NCBI RefSeq assembly: GCF_000153105.1
Contig: NZ_CH672376.1
Location: forward strand, 4,203,656-4,267,655
DNA: 64,000 bases
Direction of reading: 5' to 3'
Source: Blastopirellula marina DSM 3645
GTDB taxonomy: Bacteria > Planctomycetota > Planctomycetia > Pirellulales > Pirellulaceae
The position numbers and the translations under genes are program-made. Below are positions 26,471 to 35,921 of this stretch, in pieces. Position 1 is the stretch's first letter, and each line of letters opens with the position of its first letter. The notes below the pieces were generated by a model. It worked only from the letters and a program-made list of their open reading frames with translations, did not search any database and was not told where the DNA came from.

Positions 26471-29305
26471 ATGCGCACTCCACTTTCGAAACGTCTTGAC
26501 ATTGATGTTCAAAACATGGCCTACGCAGCGGAGCTGCTAGACGCCTACCGGGAGGATCCCAACAGCGTTCCGGATGACTGGCGCGAATGGTTTGGGAAAT
26601 TGCCGCAGGCCAACGGCGACGCAGAAGCGTTCACCAACCTGGCCCCGCCGATCACGACCTCCAGCATGTTCAACCCGACCGGTGCTCCGGTCGCGGTCAA
26701 CGGCGACCATGCCGCGTCCGCTGGGGATGCGGCGGTCGGGGCTGATGCGCTGCTGCAATTTTGCGTCGATCGCATGATCACAGCGTTCCGGGCTTACGGT
26801 CACTTGCACTCTCGGCTCGATCCGCTGGGGCTGACGACCACGCCGGCGCCGCCGCTGTCGCCGGACCAGTTTAATATCAAAGAGAGCGACCTGGATCGCT
26901 CGGTCTATGTCGATCGCGACGGCGAGACCATCCTGACGACCGTGCGTGAGCTGTTCGAGCGGATGCAGCGCGTCTATTGCGGCGACGTCGGTATCCAGTT
27001 GCAGCACATCGACGACCATGTCGTCCGGCGTTGGCTGATTGAAGAAGTCGAAGGGGACGATCGCGACTCGTCGCTCGGCCGCGACACGCAGCGCAGAATT
27101 CTGCAGCGTTTGACCGAAGCGATGGTGTTTGAAGAATTCGTTCGCAAAAAATACCTCGGCGCCAAGACCTTCTCGCTCGAAGGCTCCGAGACCTTGATTC
27201 CGCTGCTCGACCTGGCGATCCATGGTTTCGCCGAACAAGGGATCAGCGAGCTCGTGTTGGCGATGCCGCATCGTGGTCGTCTTAGCGTGTTGGCCAACGT
27301 GATCCGGCAGCCTCCGCGTGAGATCTTCTCGCAATTTGAAGACGCCGATCCCAAGCGTCATATCGGCGGCGGCGACGTGAAGTATCACATGGGCGCCAGC
27401 GGCGACTATGTGGCCGCTTCGGGCAAAAAGGTCCACGTTTCGCTCTGCTTCAACCCGAGCCACTTGGAGTATGTCGATCCGGTCGCTTTGGGCCGCATGC
27501 GCGCCAAGCAGGATCGCCGCGGCGATACCGAACGCCAAATGGGCGCCGTTGTGTTGATCCACGGCGACGCGGCTTTCGCCGGCGAAGGGGTCGTTCAGGA
27601 AACGTTGAACTTGAGTCAGCTGCATGGCTATCGCACCGGCGGAACGCTGCATGTGATCGTCAACAATCAGCTCGGCTTTACGACGCAACCGCACGATTCG
27701 CGTTCGACGATCTATGCGACCGACGTCGCGCGCATGTTGCAGTCGCCGATTTTTCATGTGAACGGCGAAAACCCGGCGGCGGTGTCGCAGGTGGTTTCGC
27801 TGGCGTTGGAATTCCGTCGTACGCATCAGCGTGACGTCGTGATCGACATGTATTGCTTCCGTCGCTTCGGTCACAACGAAACGGACGAACCGAGCTTCAC
27901 GCAGCCGCTGCTTTATCAAGCGATCGAACATCACCGTTCGATTCGCGATCGCTTCCTTGACAATCTGGTCGAGCTGGGGCAGTTCGAGGTTCAAGAAGCG
28001 GACGAGATGCTCACCCAGCATCACGAATTCTTGCAGACCGAATACGAGATCGGCAAAGAACTTGTCCAAGACGATCGTCATCCGCAAAACGTTTGGAAAG
28101 GCTACTTTGGCGGCCCGCAGCCGGAAGTCGGTGAAGACGATCCAGACACCGGCATGCCGGTCGAAAAGCTGTCGAAGATGCTGGTCAAACTGACCGAGAT
28201 CCCCAAGGGGTTCCATCTGCATCGGAAGCTGACCCGCCAAATGGAAGCGCGACGCGCTATGGGAGACGGGAAGCGTCCGCTCGACTGGGCGTCGGCCGAA
28301 GCGCTGGCGTTCGCGAGCCTGTCGATGGCCGGGCGCCGCGTCCGCTTGTCGGGGCAAGACGCTCAGCGCGGCACCTTCAGCCAACGGCATGGCGTGTTGC
28401 ATGACGTCGTCACCGGCAAGACGCATAACATCTTCTCGAAGTTGTCCGGCGATCAAGCGCCGGTCGAACTGGTCAATAGCCCGCTCAGCGAAGTTGGCGT
28501 TCTCGGCTTTGACTATGGTTATAGCTTGGACTTCCCCGAGGCGCTGGTCGCTTGGGAAGCTCAGTTCGGCGACTTTGGCAACTGCGCCCAAGTGATCATT
28601 GACGAATTCATCTCGGGCGCCGAAGACAAATGGAACCGGCTGAGCGGCATCGTGATGTTGCTGCCGCACGGTTACGAAGGACAAGGGCCCGAGCACTCCA
28701 GCGGCCGTCTGGAACGTTTTCTGGCGATCGGTGCCGAAGACAACATCCAGGTCGCTTACCCGTCGACTCCGGCCCAGTACTTCCACTTGCTTCGTCGCCA
28801 GACGTTGCGATTGTGGCGCAAGCCGCTGGTCATCTTCACGCCGAAGAGCCTGTTGCGTCATCCTTCCGCCGTTTCGTCGTTGACCGAATTGGCCGAGGGA
28901 GAATTCAAACCGATTCTGCCGGACGAAACTTGCGATCCGGCCAAGGTGCGCCGCGTGCTGCTGTGCACCGGCAAGCTCTACTACGAGTTGGACTCTTACC
29001 GTAACGAGCATCAGCTTGACGACGTGGCGATCTTGCGGATCGAAATGCTGCATCCGCTGCGCACCGGTAAGTTTACCGACGCGCTGAAAGACTACGCCGC
29101 CGATTGCCCGGTGACTTGGGTCCAGGAAGAGCCGCTCAACATGGGCGCCTGGCCGCACTGGGCGACTCGATTTACGGGACATCGCATCGACGACCATGAA
29201 CTGAACGTGGTGGGGCGCCCCCGTTCGGCAAGTCCTGCGACCGGTTCGAAAAGCGCTCACCTTTGGGAACAGGCGGATCTGCTCGAGCGAGCATTCGCCG
29301 ACTAA
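26471..29305 (+). CDS. sucA: 2-oxoglutarate dehydrogenase E1 component
   Basis: A 944-residue thiamine diphosphate enzyme that decarboxylates 2-oxoglutarate in the TCA cycle. The N-terminal tail (AELLDAYREDPNSVPDDWRE) is the E2-docking type. TPP and Mg binding is seen in GDAAFAGEGVVQETLN and VNNQLGFTT, the active-site histidines in VLAMPHRGRL and RRFGHNETDEPSFTQP, and the transketolase-like second half includes LPHGYEGQGPEHSSGRLERF. It is followed after 57 bases by the E2 gene. No E3 gene is nearby. Confidence 0.97.
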   Translation: MRTPLSKRLDIDVQNMAYAAELLDAYREDPNSVPDDWREWFGKLPQANGDAEAFTNLAPPITTSSMFNPTGAPVAVNGDHAASAGDAAVGADALLQFCVDRMITAFRAYGHLHSRLDPLGLTTTPAPPLSPDQFNIKESDLDRSVYVDRDGETILTTVRELFERMQRVYCGDVGIQLQHIDDHVVRRWLIEEVEGDDRDSSLGRDTQRRILQRLTEAMVFEEFVRKKYLGAKTFSLEGSETLIPLLDLAIHGFAEQGISELVLAMPHRGRLSVLANVIRQPPREIFSQFEDADPKRHIGGGDVKYHMGASGDYVAASGKKVHVSLCFNPSHLEYVDPVALGRMRAKQDRRGDTERQMGAVVLIHGDAAFAGEGVVQETLNLSQLHGYRTGGTLHVIVNNQLGFTTQPHDSRSTIYATDVARMLQSPIFHVNGENPAAVSQVVSLALEFRRTHQRDVVIDMYCFRRFGHNETDEPSFTQPLLYQAIEHHRSIRDRFLDNLVELGQFEVQEADEMLTQHHEFLQTEYEIGKELVQDDRHPQNVWKGYFGGPQPEVGEDDPDTGMPVEKLSKMLVKLTEIPKGFHLHRKLTRQMEARRAMGDGKRPLDWASAEALAFASLSMAGRRVRLSGQDAQRGTFSQRHGVLHDVVTGKTHNIFSKLSGDQAPVELVNSPLSEVGVLGFDYGYSLDFPEALVAWEAQFGDFGNCAQVIIDEFISGAEDKWNRLSGIVMLLPHGYEGQGPEHSSGRLERFLAIGAEDNIQVAYPSTPAQYFHLLRRQTLRLWRKPLVIFTPKSLLRHPSAVSSLTELAEGEFKPILPDETCDPAKVRRVLLCTGKLYYELDSYRNEHQLDDVAILRIEMLHPLRTGKFTDALKDYAADCPVTWVQEEPLNMGAWPHWATRFTGHRIDDHELNVVGRPRSASPATGSKSAHLWEQADLLERAFAD

Positions 29306-29362
29306 CCGCGTCAAATAATCACCTTCCACACCTATAGCCAATTTAGATAACTAAACAAACCA

Positions 29363-30595
29363 ATGAGCATTGAACTCAAAGTTCCCGAAGCGGGAGAGTC
29401 GATCCAAGAGGTTCAAATCGGCCGCTGGATGAAGAAAGAAGGGGACGAAGTCAATGAAGACGAGTCTCTGGTTGAGCTGGAAACCGACAAGGCTTCGATG
29501 GAAATGCCTGCTCCCGCCAAAGGGGTCTTGCGCGAGATCTTCAAGCGTGAAGGAGATCTGGTCACCGTCGGTGAAGTGATCGGCATTTTGGATGATGGCG
29601 CCGCCGCTGCGGCCCCGGCCGCCGCACCAGCCGAGAAACCGGCCGCCGCCGAAGTCGAAAAGCCTGCTCCGACGCCGGCGCCGGCCGCTACCTCGGGCCG
29701 TGGGAAAGCGTCTCGTCCGACGATCATCAATTCGTCGTCGACGCCGGCCAAGCCGTCCGCCAGCAGCAACGGCGAATCGGAAGTGAAGCACGCGCCCGCC
29801 CCGGCCAAGGCCGAAGAGCCGAAGAAGGCGCCGCCTGCTCCGGCCAAGAGCCAACAGCTTGCGCCGCGAGCCGAAACGAGCCTGGCGCCGCAAGCGGGCG
29901 AAAAGATCGTGCCGATGCCGCTGATCCGCCGCCGCATCGCCGAGACGCTGAAAAGCGCCCAACACAACGCCGCGTTGCTGACCACGTTCAACCAGGTCGA
30001 TATGACCAACGTGATGGCGCTGCGCAAAAAATATGGCCAATGGTTCCTCGATCAATGGGGCGTCAAGCTGGGCTTCATGTCGTTCTTTATCAAAGCGACG
30101 ATCGACGCGCTGAAGCAACAACCGGCTTTGAACGCCGAAATTCGTGACGGCGACAAAATCGTCTATCGCGACTACTACCACGTCGGCGTCGCGATCGGCA
30201 GCAAAAAGGGCCTGGTCGTGCCGGTCCTGCGGAACGCCGAACGGATGCGTTTTGCTGAGATCGAACTGGCGATCGCCGACTTCGCCGCCCGCGCCAACGA
30301 AAACCGCTTGAGCGCCGCCGAACTTTCTGGCGGTACGTTCACGATCACCAACGGCGGCGTCTACGGCTCGCTGATGTCGACACCGATCGTCAATCCGCCC
30401 CAAAGCGGCGTGCTCGGCATGCATACGATCGAAGAACGCCCCGTCGCTCGCGACGGTCAGGTCGTGATTCGCCCGATGATGTACTTGGCGCTGACCTACG
30501 ATCACTGCATGGTCGACGGCCGCGAAGCGGTCATGACCCTGAAGCGGATTTGCGACGCAATCGAAGAACCGGCCCGGATGTTGTTGGAAGCGTAG
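29363..30595 (+). CDS. sucB: 2-oxoglutarate dehydrogenase E2 (dihydrolipoyl succinyltransferase), lacking a visible PSBD
   Basis: A 410-residue E2. Residues 1-78 are the lipoyl domain with the lipoyl-lysine in ETDKASMEMP. Residues about 80-190 form an Ala/Pro/Lys-rich linker. The catalytic domain starts near 190 (VPMPLIRRRIAETLKSAQ) and ends with the HxxxDG-type motif DHCMVDGREAV. The peripheral subunit-binding domain that normally sits in the linker and holds E3 or E1 cannot be found; the linker is low-complexity throughout. It is cotranscribed with sucA. Confidence 0.93.
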   Translation: MSIELKVPEAGESIQEVQIGRWMKKEGDEVNEDESLVELETDKASMEMPAPAKGVLREIFKREGDLVTVGEVIGILDDGAAAAAPAAAPAEKPAAAEVEKPAPTPAPAATSGRGKASRPTIINSSSTPAKPSASSNGESEVKHAPAPAKAEEPKKAPPAPAKSQQLAPRAETSLAPQAGEKIVPMPLIRRRIAETLKSAQHNAALLTTFNQVDMTNVMALRKKYGQWFLDQWGVKLGFMSFFIKATIDALKQQPALNAEIRDGDKIVYRDYYHVGVAIGSKKGLVVPVLRNAERMRFAEIELAIADFAARANENRLSAAELSGGTFTITNGGVYGSLMSTPIVNPPQSGVLGMHTIEERPVARDGQVVIRPMMYLALTYDHCMVDGREAVMTLKRICDAIEEPARMLLEA

Positions 30596-30629
30596 TAACG
30601 CCAACAGCGACTCCTTATTCGATACCGAC

Positions 30630-30668
30630 ACGGCGGCAGCGCACAAGCGTTGCCGCCGTTTGTCATTT
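30630..30668 (+). terminator. Probable terminator after sucB
   Basis: ACGGCGGCA (30630-30638) pairs with TGCCGCCGT (30651-30659), and an inner CGC/GCG can also pair. TTGTCATTT follows the stem. It lies 34 bases past the E2 stop, so it likely ends the sucAB transcript. Confidence 0.65.
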
Positions 30669-31381
30669 CTTGCGGGCCAAAGTTTGGTAAGTCGTGGCGT
30701 TCTCCATCCCCAGCGACATCCTCAGTTCAGGACCGGACCGATTCATTTTTCGATCCAACGGCGAACCAATCCAACACGAGCCCGAATGCGCAGGCCGAGG
30801 GAGTGCGGCCTCTATTTCGAAATGCCAGAGACTGGACCGGACTGGACCCCGTTTTTTTGAGTCTGGAGATCGGGTGTTGGTCAGTCTGGTTTTGACATTC
30901 GACATCGGCCTACTAGGGCGGACTGGACTGCTCAATTTTTTCTGAAAACTTGCCCAAATTGCCTGTGGGTTAAGTTGGGCGCTTTTTGCGGTGCGGCCGA
31001 CCAAGGCCTGCCCTGCGGGGTTACCGGTTGGACCGGACCGCTGCTCGTTTTTTGAAAATTGCCCATCTTGCCTAGGGGGGGCGTCTGGCGCACCAGAGCC
31101 TGCCAATCGCCGCGGCTCCCTCTCCGCGCGGGAACTTTTCAGCTCGTCCCAAACCAAGAGGCTAGAAAACTTACGTCCTGGGTGATGGATCAGACGCCGG
31201 GACGAGGAGCAGCATTGTCCCCGAAATTTGAGCAGATGAGCAAGCGGCAATCTTTGCCGCGATCACCGGGTGGCCCGACCAGTTTGTCCAAGATTGGTTG
31301 GGTTGCTTTAGCGACAAGATGCCGCGCCATGCGGCCGCAAAGCTGACTGACCGCACCCAACAATCGCGACCACCCTAGGCG
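30669..31381. other. Gene-free region with GGACYGGACYG repeats
   Basis: About 710 bases between sucA/sucB and the mannonate dehydratase-like gene. Open frames exist on both strands (one of 195 codons on the minus strand), but their products are Arg/Ser/Pro-rich, show no motif and coincide with the repeats listed separately, so I do not call them genes. The region may encode a structured RNA or be a decayed repeat cluster. Confidence 0.5.
30730..31076 (+). repeat. Four diverged copies of a GGACYGGACYG plus T-run repeat, about 90-110 bp apart
   Basis: The 11-mer GGACCGGACCG or a C/T variant occurs at 30730, 30834, 30920 and 31030. Each copy is followed within about 20 bases by a run of five to seven T. 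Copies 3 and 4 extend further with CTGAAAACTTGCCCAAATTG against TTGAAAATTGCCCATCTTG, then GCCT and a G-run. Spacing is 104, 86 and 110 bases. The similarity is visible but imperfect, as in an old tandem array. Confidence 0.6.
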
Positions 31382-32350
31382 TTATCGGCGCTGCAAGCCA
31401 TATTCGGCGCTTTGCATCAGCGCTCGGATATAGCCAAAGGCGAAGAATCTCGCGAGCATCGTATAGCCGGGATCGCCCTCTTCTTCGCCAGCCAATTGAG
31501 GGACGTGATCGGGTCGAATGGGGCCTTGGAAGCCGATGTCGTGATAGGCGTGCATCGCGGCGACCATATCGGTCGGGCCATTGTCATGAAACGCTTCGGT
31601 AAAGTCGTCCGCCGTTCCGTGCGAGTCGCGGAAGTGCACATAGCGAATGCGATCTCCCAGCTTACGGATCGTGCCGGGGATATCGACTCCCATTACAGCG
31701 AACGTTCCCTGGCAAAAGCAGATGCCGTTGCTGGGGCTGGAAGAGAGCTCCAGCAATCGCTCGAAGTCGTTCAAGCTGTTCATGATCCGCGCGTGCTGGC
31801 CGAAAGCGGCCAGCGGCGGATCGTCGGGGTGCATCGCCAATGCGACGCCTGACTTTTCGGCAATCGGCAGCAGTTCGGCTAAGAAGGACCGCAGATTCTC
31901 CCACATTTGTTCGCGCGTGACGGCTGCGCCGGTATGCGTGCTGGAGACGGCATGCAACGAAGCTGCTTGGTCGGCGTCGGCCAGACGGAACGAAGTTGTC
32001 CAAGCGCCCCCGCGTTCTTGCGTTTGGCTTCCCGTCCGGACCCAATCGGAGGCCGGCATAAAGTTGTAGCAGCAGACGCCGATCTGCGCGCTGCCCAGAT
32101 TCACGAGAAGTTGTTTCATCTGCGCCAAGTCGTCATCTCGACTCGCCGTCCCTAGAATCGCGTTCTGGATCGGCAGCTCTCCTTCAACCGCGGCGATCTG
32201 CAATCCAAACCGACTCAGGCGCTCTTGGATCGCGAGCAGATCGTCCAAGTGCGGACCTGGGTAACGGATCGCGACGTTGGTTACGCCCAGCTGCGCCACG
32301 CGGGCCAGGTTTTCGTCAGAGAGCGGAGTGACGACGGACGTCAATTGCAT
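31382..32350 (-). CDS. Mannonate dehydratase (UxuA)-like enzyme
   Basis: A 322-residue TIM-barrel protein of the xylose isomerase-like/UxuA family, which dehydrates D-mannonate to 2-keto-3-deoxygluconate. Landmarks are GVCCYNFMPASDWVRT, VALAMHPDDPP, ICFCQGTFAVMG, IRYVHFRDSHGT and IRPDHVPQL; the His, Cys and Asp residues in them are the usual metal ligands. It is shorter than E. coli UxuA (394 residues), as in many planctomycete homologues. ATG 32350 (MQLTSVVTPLSDENL) is the natural start. It begins an acid-sugar catabolic island. Confidence 0.87.
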   Translation of the reverse strand: MQLTSVVTPLSDENLARVAQLGVTNVAIRYPGPHLDDLLAIQERLSRFGLQIAAVEGELPIQNAILGTASRDDDLAQMKQLLVNLGSAQIGVCCYNFMPASDWVRTGSQTQERGGAWTTSFRLADADQAASLHAVSSTHTGAAVTREQMWENLRSFLAELLPIAEKSGVALAMHPDDPPLAAFGQHARIMNSLNDFERLLELSSSPSNGICFCQGTFAVMGVDIPGTIRKLGDRIRYVHFRDSHGTADDFTEAFHDNGPTDMVAAMHAYHDIGFQGPIRPDHVPQLAGEEEGDPGYTMLARFFAFGYIRALMQSAEYGLQRR

Positions 32351-32450
32351 TCTTGGGCTTTCGTAGAGCGGGATTGTCACGTCCGGTAGAGATTCAGCAC
32401 AGCGATTCAAGCGAAGCTGGCAGCAGACGCATGTCGCCTGCAGTGGTGAG

Positions 32451-32942
32451 TTAGCAGAGGTTCGCTAATCGGGCCGCCGGGCAAATGGAAGCTGGAGTTG
32501 CCGCGGCAGATTTTTTGGTCAAATCAAAGTCGAGCGTCTGTTTCCCAGGACCTTGTTGAACATCCACGCGCAGTGTTGACTCGGCGCCATATTTTTTCGG
32601 GAGGACGCCGCCGCTAGGGGGCGATTGATGGTTGTCGAGTTCTTCGATGCTCACTGGCGCTGCGTTGGAAGTGATGACGATTTCTACTTTGGCGTTACCC
32701 AGCATGACGCCTCCGCGGTGGGTCACCTCGTAATCGCCGTTGCGAATCAATGCGGCCGAAACGGGGCCCTTGCTGGTGGGAACAAAGCGAATCTCTCCTG
32801 ACTCGATCGGCTTCCCCTGATAGGTGACGCGACCAGCGACGATCCGTCGCTCAAGTCCCGCTTCATTCGCACAACCGCCTAAGAAGAATGTCCACAGCCC
32901 AACGAGCACTACCAGGCTGAAGAGAGGGAATTGCTTGCGCAT
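32451..32942 (-). CDS. Small lipoprotein of the DUF1559-associated type
   Basis: A 163-residue exported lipoprotein with a signal peptide and lipobox (LWTFFLGGC). The beta-rich mature part (RRIVAGRVTYQGKPIESGEI) matches the carboxypeptidase-regulatory-like pattern of the other lipoproteins in this window. Unlike them it is not directly downstream of a DUF1559 gene: it is divergent from the GntR regulator, with the DUF1559 gene on the far side. It may be cotranscribed with the dehydratase gene, which starts about 100 bases downstream. Confidence 0.75.
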   Translation of the reverse strand: MRKQFPLFSLVVLVGLWTFFLGGCANEAGLERRIVAGRVTYQGKPIESGEIRFVPTSKGPVSAALIRNGDYEVTHRGGVMLGNAKVEIVITSNAAPVSIEELDNHQSPPSGGVLPKKYGAESTLRVDVQQGPGKQTLDFDLTKKSAAATPASICPAARLANLC

Positions 32943-33268
32943 ACAGAACGTCCCCAGATGAAAAGTGAAGATCAACGCCCATGAGAAATGAAAAGCCCAA
33001 TTTATGGCGGTTTCTAGGTTAACTCATAATGGAGCACAAAATCAATCAAAAAATGTACGCATTCTTGCAGGTCGACGCGGAAGCTCGATGGGATTGGAAT
33101 GCTGAATTGCGGTATTATCGGCTGGTGATCCCTCTTGGGGTCGTGCATATCGCTCGATTCCTAGGCGAGCATGCAGGCCTTGCCAGAAAATTTTGAAATT
33201 GGAAGTTCTTTAAAGTTGGGTTCAAAAAAAGCTTGTTTTTGTACTCATTGAATAGTAGGGTAACAGAC
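32943..33268. other. Divergent intergenic region between lipoprotein and GntR regulator genes
   Basis: About 325 bases that must hold promoters for both directions. It is AT-rich near 33030-33060 and 33190-33240. The arms CTAGG (33013) and CCTAG (33160) are too far apart to be meaningful. I find no clear operator for the regulator. Confidence 0.4.
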
Positions 33269-33961
33269 ATGATTACTGAAAAACGCTCTGACCAACCTGT
33301 TTTGATGAACGCGAGCGGAAAGTGCTATTCCGCGCTTCGCAAGATGCTCGTGTGCGGCCAGATTCCCGTCGGGAGTCGGCTGGCCGAAGTGGAGTGGTCA
33401 CAGCGGCTCGGCGCCCAAAGGGCCGCTTTGCGAGAGGCGATGGCCCTGCTGGCGCACGACGGTCTATTGACGCGGCGGACGACTGGCGGCTTTTTCGTGC
33501 CGACGCTAGAAGAAATTCGGTACGAGGAGTTGATCGACGCGCGGATCGTCCTGGAGTTAGGCGCGATCGATGTCTCCTTTGCTCCTGGCGCGCCGCGGAA
33601 GGATCTAACCCAACTGCATAAGATCTGCGACACGATGGAGGACCTGCATCACTCTGGATTAACCATGGGGTTTTGCGAGTCCGACTTTCTCTTTCATCAG
33701 AAATTGCTGGAACTCTCGAAGAACGAGATTCTGGTCAAGATGTTTTCTCATTCGGCGCAGCATATTTATTTTCTAGCGCCGGTGCCGGACGACGTTCGGA
33801 TGCAGCAAGAGATCGGCGTGATTCAAGAGCACCGCCAGATCCTGGCCGACCTGAACGACGGCAATATCAAATCCGCTTCCGACCTGTTGCGACGGCACAT
33901 CGCTCGTACCAAAGGCCTTTTGCAGAATGCGCTCGGCGGCAATCAACGTGACGAAAGCTGA
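33269..33961 (+). CDS. GntR-family (FadR/FCD) transcriptional regulator
   Basis: A 230-residue repressor. The N-terminal winged helix (YSALRKMLVCGQIPVGSRLA, RAALREAMALLAHDGLLTRR) binds DNA. The C-terminal FCD helical domain (ARIVLELGAIDVSF, ESDFLFHQKLLELSKNE, IQEHRQILADLNDGN, then LLRRHI) senses a small organic acid, often with a metal held by Asp/His residues visible here. In GntR/FCD-controlled sugar-acid clusters the ligand is typically the substrate or an intermediate. It sits at the head of the island, so it is the likely local regulator. Confidence 0.9.
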   Translation: MITEKRSDQPVLMNASGKCYSALRKMLVCGQIPVGSRLAEVEWSQRLGAQRAALREAMALLAHDGLLTRRTTGGFFVPTLEEIRYEELIDARIVLELGAIDVSFAPGAPRKDLTQLHKICDTMEDLHHSGLTMGFCESDFLFHQKLLELSKNEILVKMFSHSAQHIYFLAPVPDDVRMQQEIGVIQEHRQILADLNDGNIKSASDLLRRHIARTKGLLQNALGGNQRDES

Positions 33962-34031
33962 GTTTTAAGGAATTTTGAACTCCATCTATACCTTTTCAAT
34001 TCTTAATTTTCTCTTCCCTGAGGGTATCGCG

Positions 34032-34964
34032 ATGCCAAGTAGAAACCGATCGAAAACTCGACGCAGCGCCTTTACGTTGGTCGAACTATTGGTAGTTATC
34101 GCTATTATCGGCGTGCTGATTGCACTGTTGTTACCGGCCGTCCAGCAGGCTCGCGAGGCCGCGCGACGATTGTCTTGTTCGGCGAATTTCAAGCAAGTGG
34201 GGCTCGCCCTGCATAACTATCATGACACGCATCTAACGTTTCCGCTGGGCAGCGGAATCAGCGGCGGCTGCAGCGGTTTTACGGGCACGCACTTCTTCTC
34301 ATGGGGCGTTCATACGTTGCCCTTTCTTGAGCAAAACGCACGCTACGATGCGGTGAATTTTAATGTCGCGGCGCCGATCCAAACGCAAGCGAATTATGAC
34401 CCGGAGACCGCATTGGGGCCGGTTCCTGTATACTTGTGCGTCTCGAATCCGCAGGCCGATACGATGGTGAATCCGGCGTTTTCAGGCGCTATTGACGCCG
34501 TTCCGCGCTCCGATATGGCCGGCGTCGCGGACTCGCGCGACTGGCGCTGCAATTCTTCGGGAACCGTGGGAGTGCGTCCCCGTTCTGATGGCAATGGAGT
34601 CTTTTACGCGTTATCGAAAACCAACTTTCGCGACATCATCGACGGGACTTCTAATACTCTATTCGTCGGCGAAGTGACCGGCGATCCTAATCAGGCGACC
34701 AGCAGCAGTTCGACCACGTACAACGCGAATAGCTACGCTGTTTACAACACCCTGGATACGTCCACCGGGATCAACGGCCCCTTTACAGTGCCCGGCGGCG
34801 GAACTTTTGCCTGGCGCCCTCAGGGATTCTCGAGCTACCACCCTGGCGGCGCTCATTTCGCCCTCGCGGATGGTTCGGTTCGGTTCCTGCCCGAAACGAT
34901 CGATCAAACGCTGCTATCAGGGCTCACCACTCGAAATGGCGGAGAAGTGTTGGAGCAGTTCTAA
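34032..34964 (+). CDS. DUF1559 domain protein with prepilin-type N-terminus (copy 2)
   Basis: A 310-residue protein with the prepilin signal ([15 protein letters not shown]) after a basic leader, the conserved [20 protein letters not shown] segment and the terminal motif SYHPGGAHFALADGSV. GAGGG lies before ATG 34032. This copy sits inside the catabolic island, between the regulator and the SDR, suggesting it is coexpressed with the sugar-acid genes. No lipoprotein gene follows it directly. Its role may be at the cell surface, perhaps in substrate capture, but this is inference. Confidence 0.92.
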   Translation: MPSRNRSKTRRSAFTLVELLVVIAIIGVLIALLLPAVQQAREAARRLSCSANFKQVGLALHNYHDTHLTFPLGSGISGGCSGFTGTHFFSWGVHTLPFLEQNARYDAVNFNVAAPIQTQANYDPETALGPVPVYLCVSNPQADTMVNPAFSGAIDAVPRSDMAGVADSRDWRCNSSGTVGVRPRSDGNGVFYALSKTNFRDIIDGTSNTLFVGEVTGDPNQATSSSSTTYNANSYAVYNTLDTSTGINGPFTVPGGGTFAWRPQGFSSYHPGGAHFALADGSVRFLPETIDQTLLSGLTTRNGGEVLEQF

Positions 34965-35003
34965 GGTGAATCGATCGGATCAATGGACGGAAAAGAGGCC
35001 TGA

Positions 35004-35825
35004 ATGACGGACGCGCCGACCGTATTGATTACCGGAGCCGCAGGCGGCATTGGCGCCGCGACCTCGCTGGAGTTCGCCGCACGCGGCTACGACTGCTTTC
35101 TGTTAGACATCGACGCTGCGGCGTTGGCGGACACCGTCAGCGCGATTGAAAATCAGGGCCGATCTGTGGCCACCGCGATCGGCGACCTGGGCGATTTAGA
35201 CTTTGCTCAACACGCGGTCCGCGATTGTGTGGAGAAATTTGGGCGGATCGACGTACTGGTCAACAACGCGGCATGGCGCGACGTGACGACCATGAAGTCG
35301 ATCTCTCGGGAGTCGTGGGAGAAAACGATTCGCGTTTGTTTGACCGCGCCGGCGTTTCTCGCCCAAGCGGCCGCTCCGCATATGGAATTGCGCCGGCAAG
35401 GGGTGATCATCAACGTTTCCAGCATTCAATCCAAGTTCGCCGCCGGCGTCAGTCCTGCTTACATCGCCGCCAAGGGAGGTCTCGACGCGTTGACTTACGA
35501 GTTGGCGACGCTGTATGGGCCCTCCGGCGTACGCGTGCTGGCGGTCAACTTGGGCGCGATCGACACCAGCTTGAACGATCAATATGTCGCTGCCGACGGT
35601 GATTCGCTCTCGGCCGATCTTCGTCAGGCGGTGGAGCAGATGATCCCGCTTCAGCGCTACGGAACACCGGCGGAGATTGCCCGCAGCATCGTCTCCTTGG
35701 CGGGTCCCGACTCGGCCTACATCACTGGAACTTGCATCGAAATCGACGGCGGTTGGTTTCACCAATGCTCCCCTTATTCGTTCAAGCGTCGTCAGTTTCC
35801 GGAAGATTACCCGACGCACGGTTAA
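35004..35825 (+). CDS. Short-chain dehydrogenase/reductase (SDR)
   Basis: A 273-residue classical SDR. It has the NAD(P) motif TGAAGGIGAA, VNNAAW, the catalytic Ser in INVSSIQS and YIAAKGG (YxxxK). The C-terminal ITGTCIEIDGGWFHQ is typical of the family. In this cluster it is a candidate for interconverting a keto-sugar acid and an aldonate, for example fructuronate/mannonate, feeding the dehydratase. AAGAGG precedes the ATG, and the gene starts 39 bases after the DUF1559 stop. Confidence 0.9.
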   Translation: MTDAPTVLITGAAGGIGAATSLEFAARGYDCFLLDIDAAALADTVSAIENQGRSVATAIGDLGDLDFAQHAVRDCVEKFGRIDVLVNNAAWRDVTTMKSISRESWEKTIRVCLTAPAFLAQAAAPHMELRRQGVIINVSSIQSKFAAGVSPAYIAAKGGLDALTYELATLYGPSGVRVLAVNLGAIDTSLNDQYVAADGDSLSADLRQAVEQMIPLQRYGTPAEIARSIVSLAGPDSAYITGTCIEIDGGWFHQCSPYSFKRRQFPEDYPTHG

Positions 35826-35921
35826 TCACGGCGGCGCCCTGCTAACTTGATGACGAGTTTTGCTCGACGTTCCCTCCCTCGAAACAACTTTGAGACTTCA
35901 ACCCGCCAGAGAGCCTTTGTC

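Noticed and set aside
26537..29341. 934-codon open frame on the minus strand opposite sucA
   Set aside because: It mirrors the codon usage of a GC-rich gene; sucA has full family motifs and the antisense product has none.
29351..30646. 431-codon open frame opposite sucB
   Set aside because: Arg/Gly-rich product created by the Ala/Pro-rich linker on the other strand; no motif.
30663..31250. 195-codon minus-strand frame in the repeat region
   Set aside because: Biased composition and coincidence with DNA repeats; no ribosome site or domain. Kept as non-coding.
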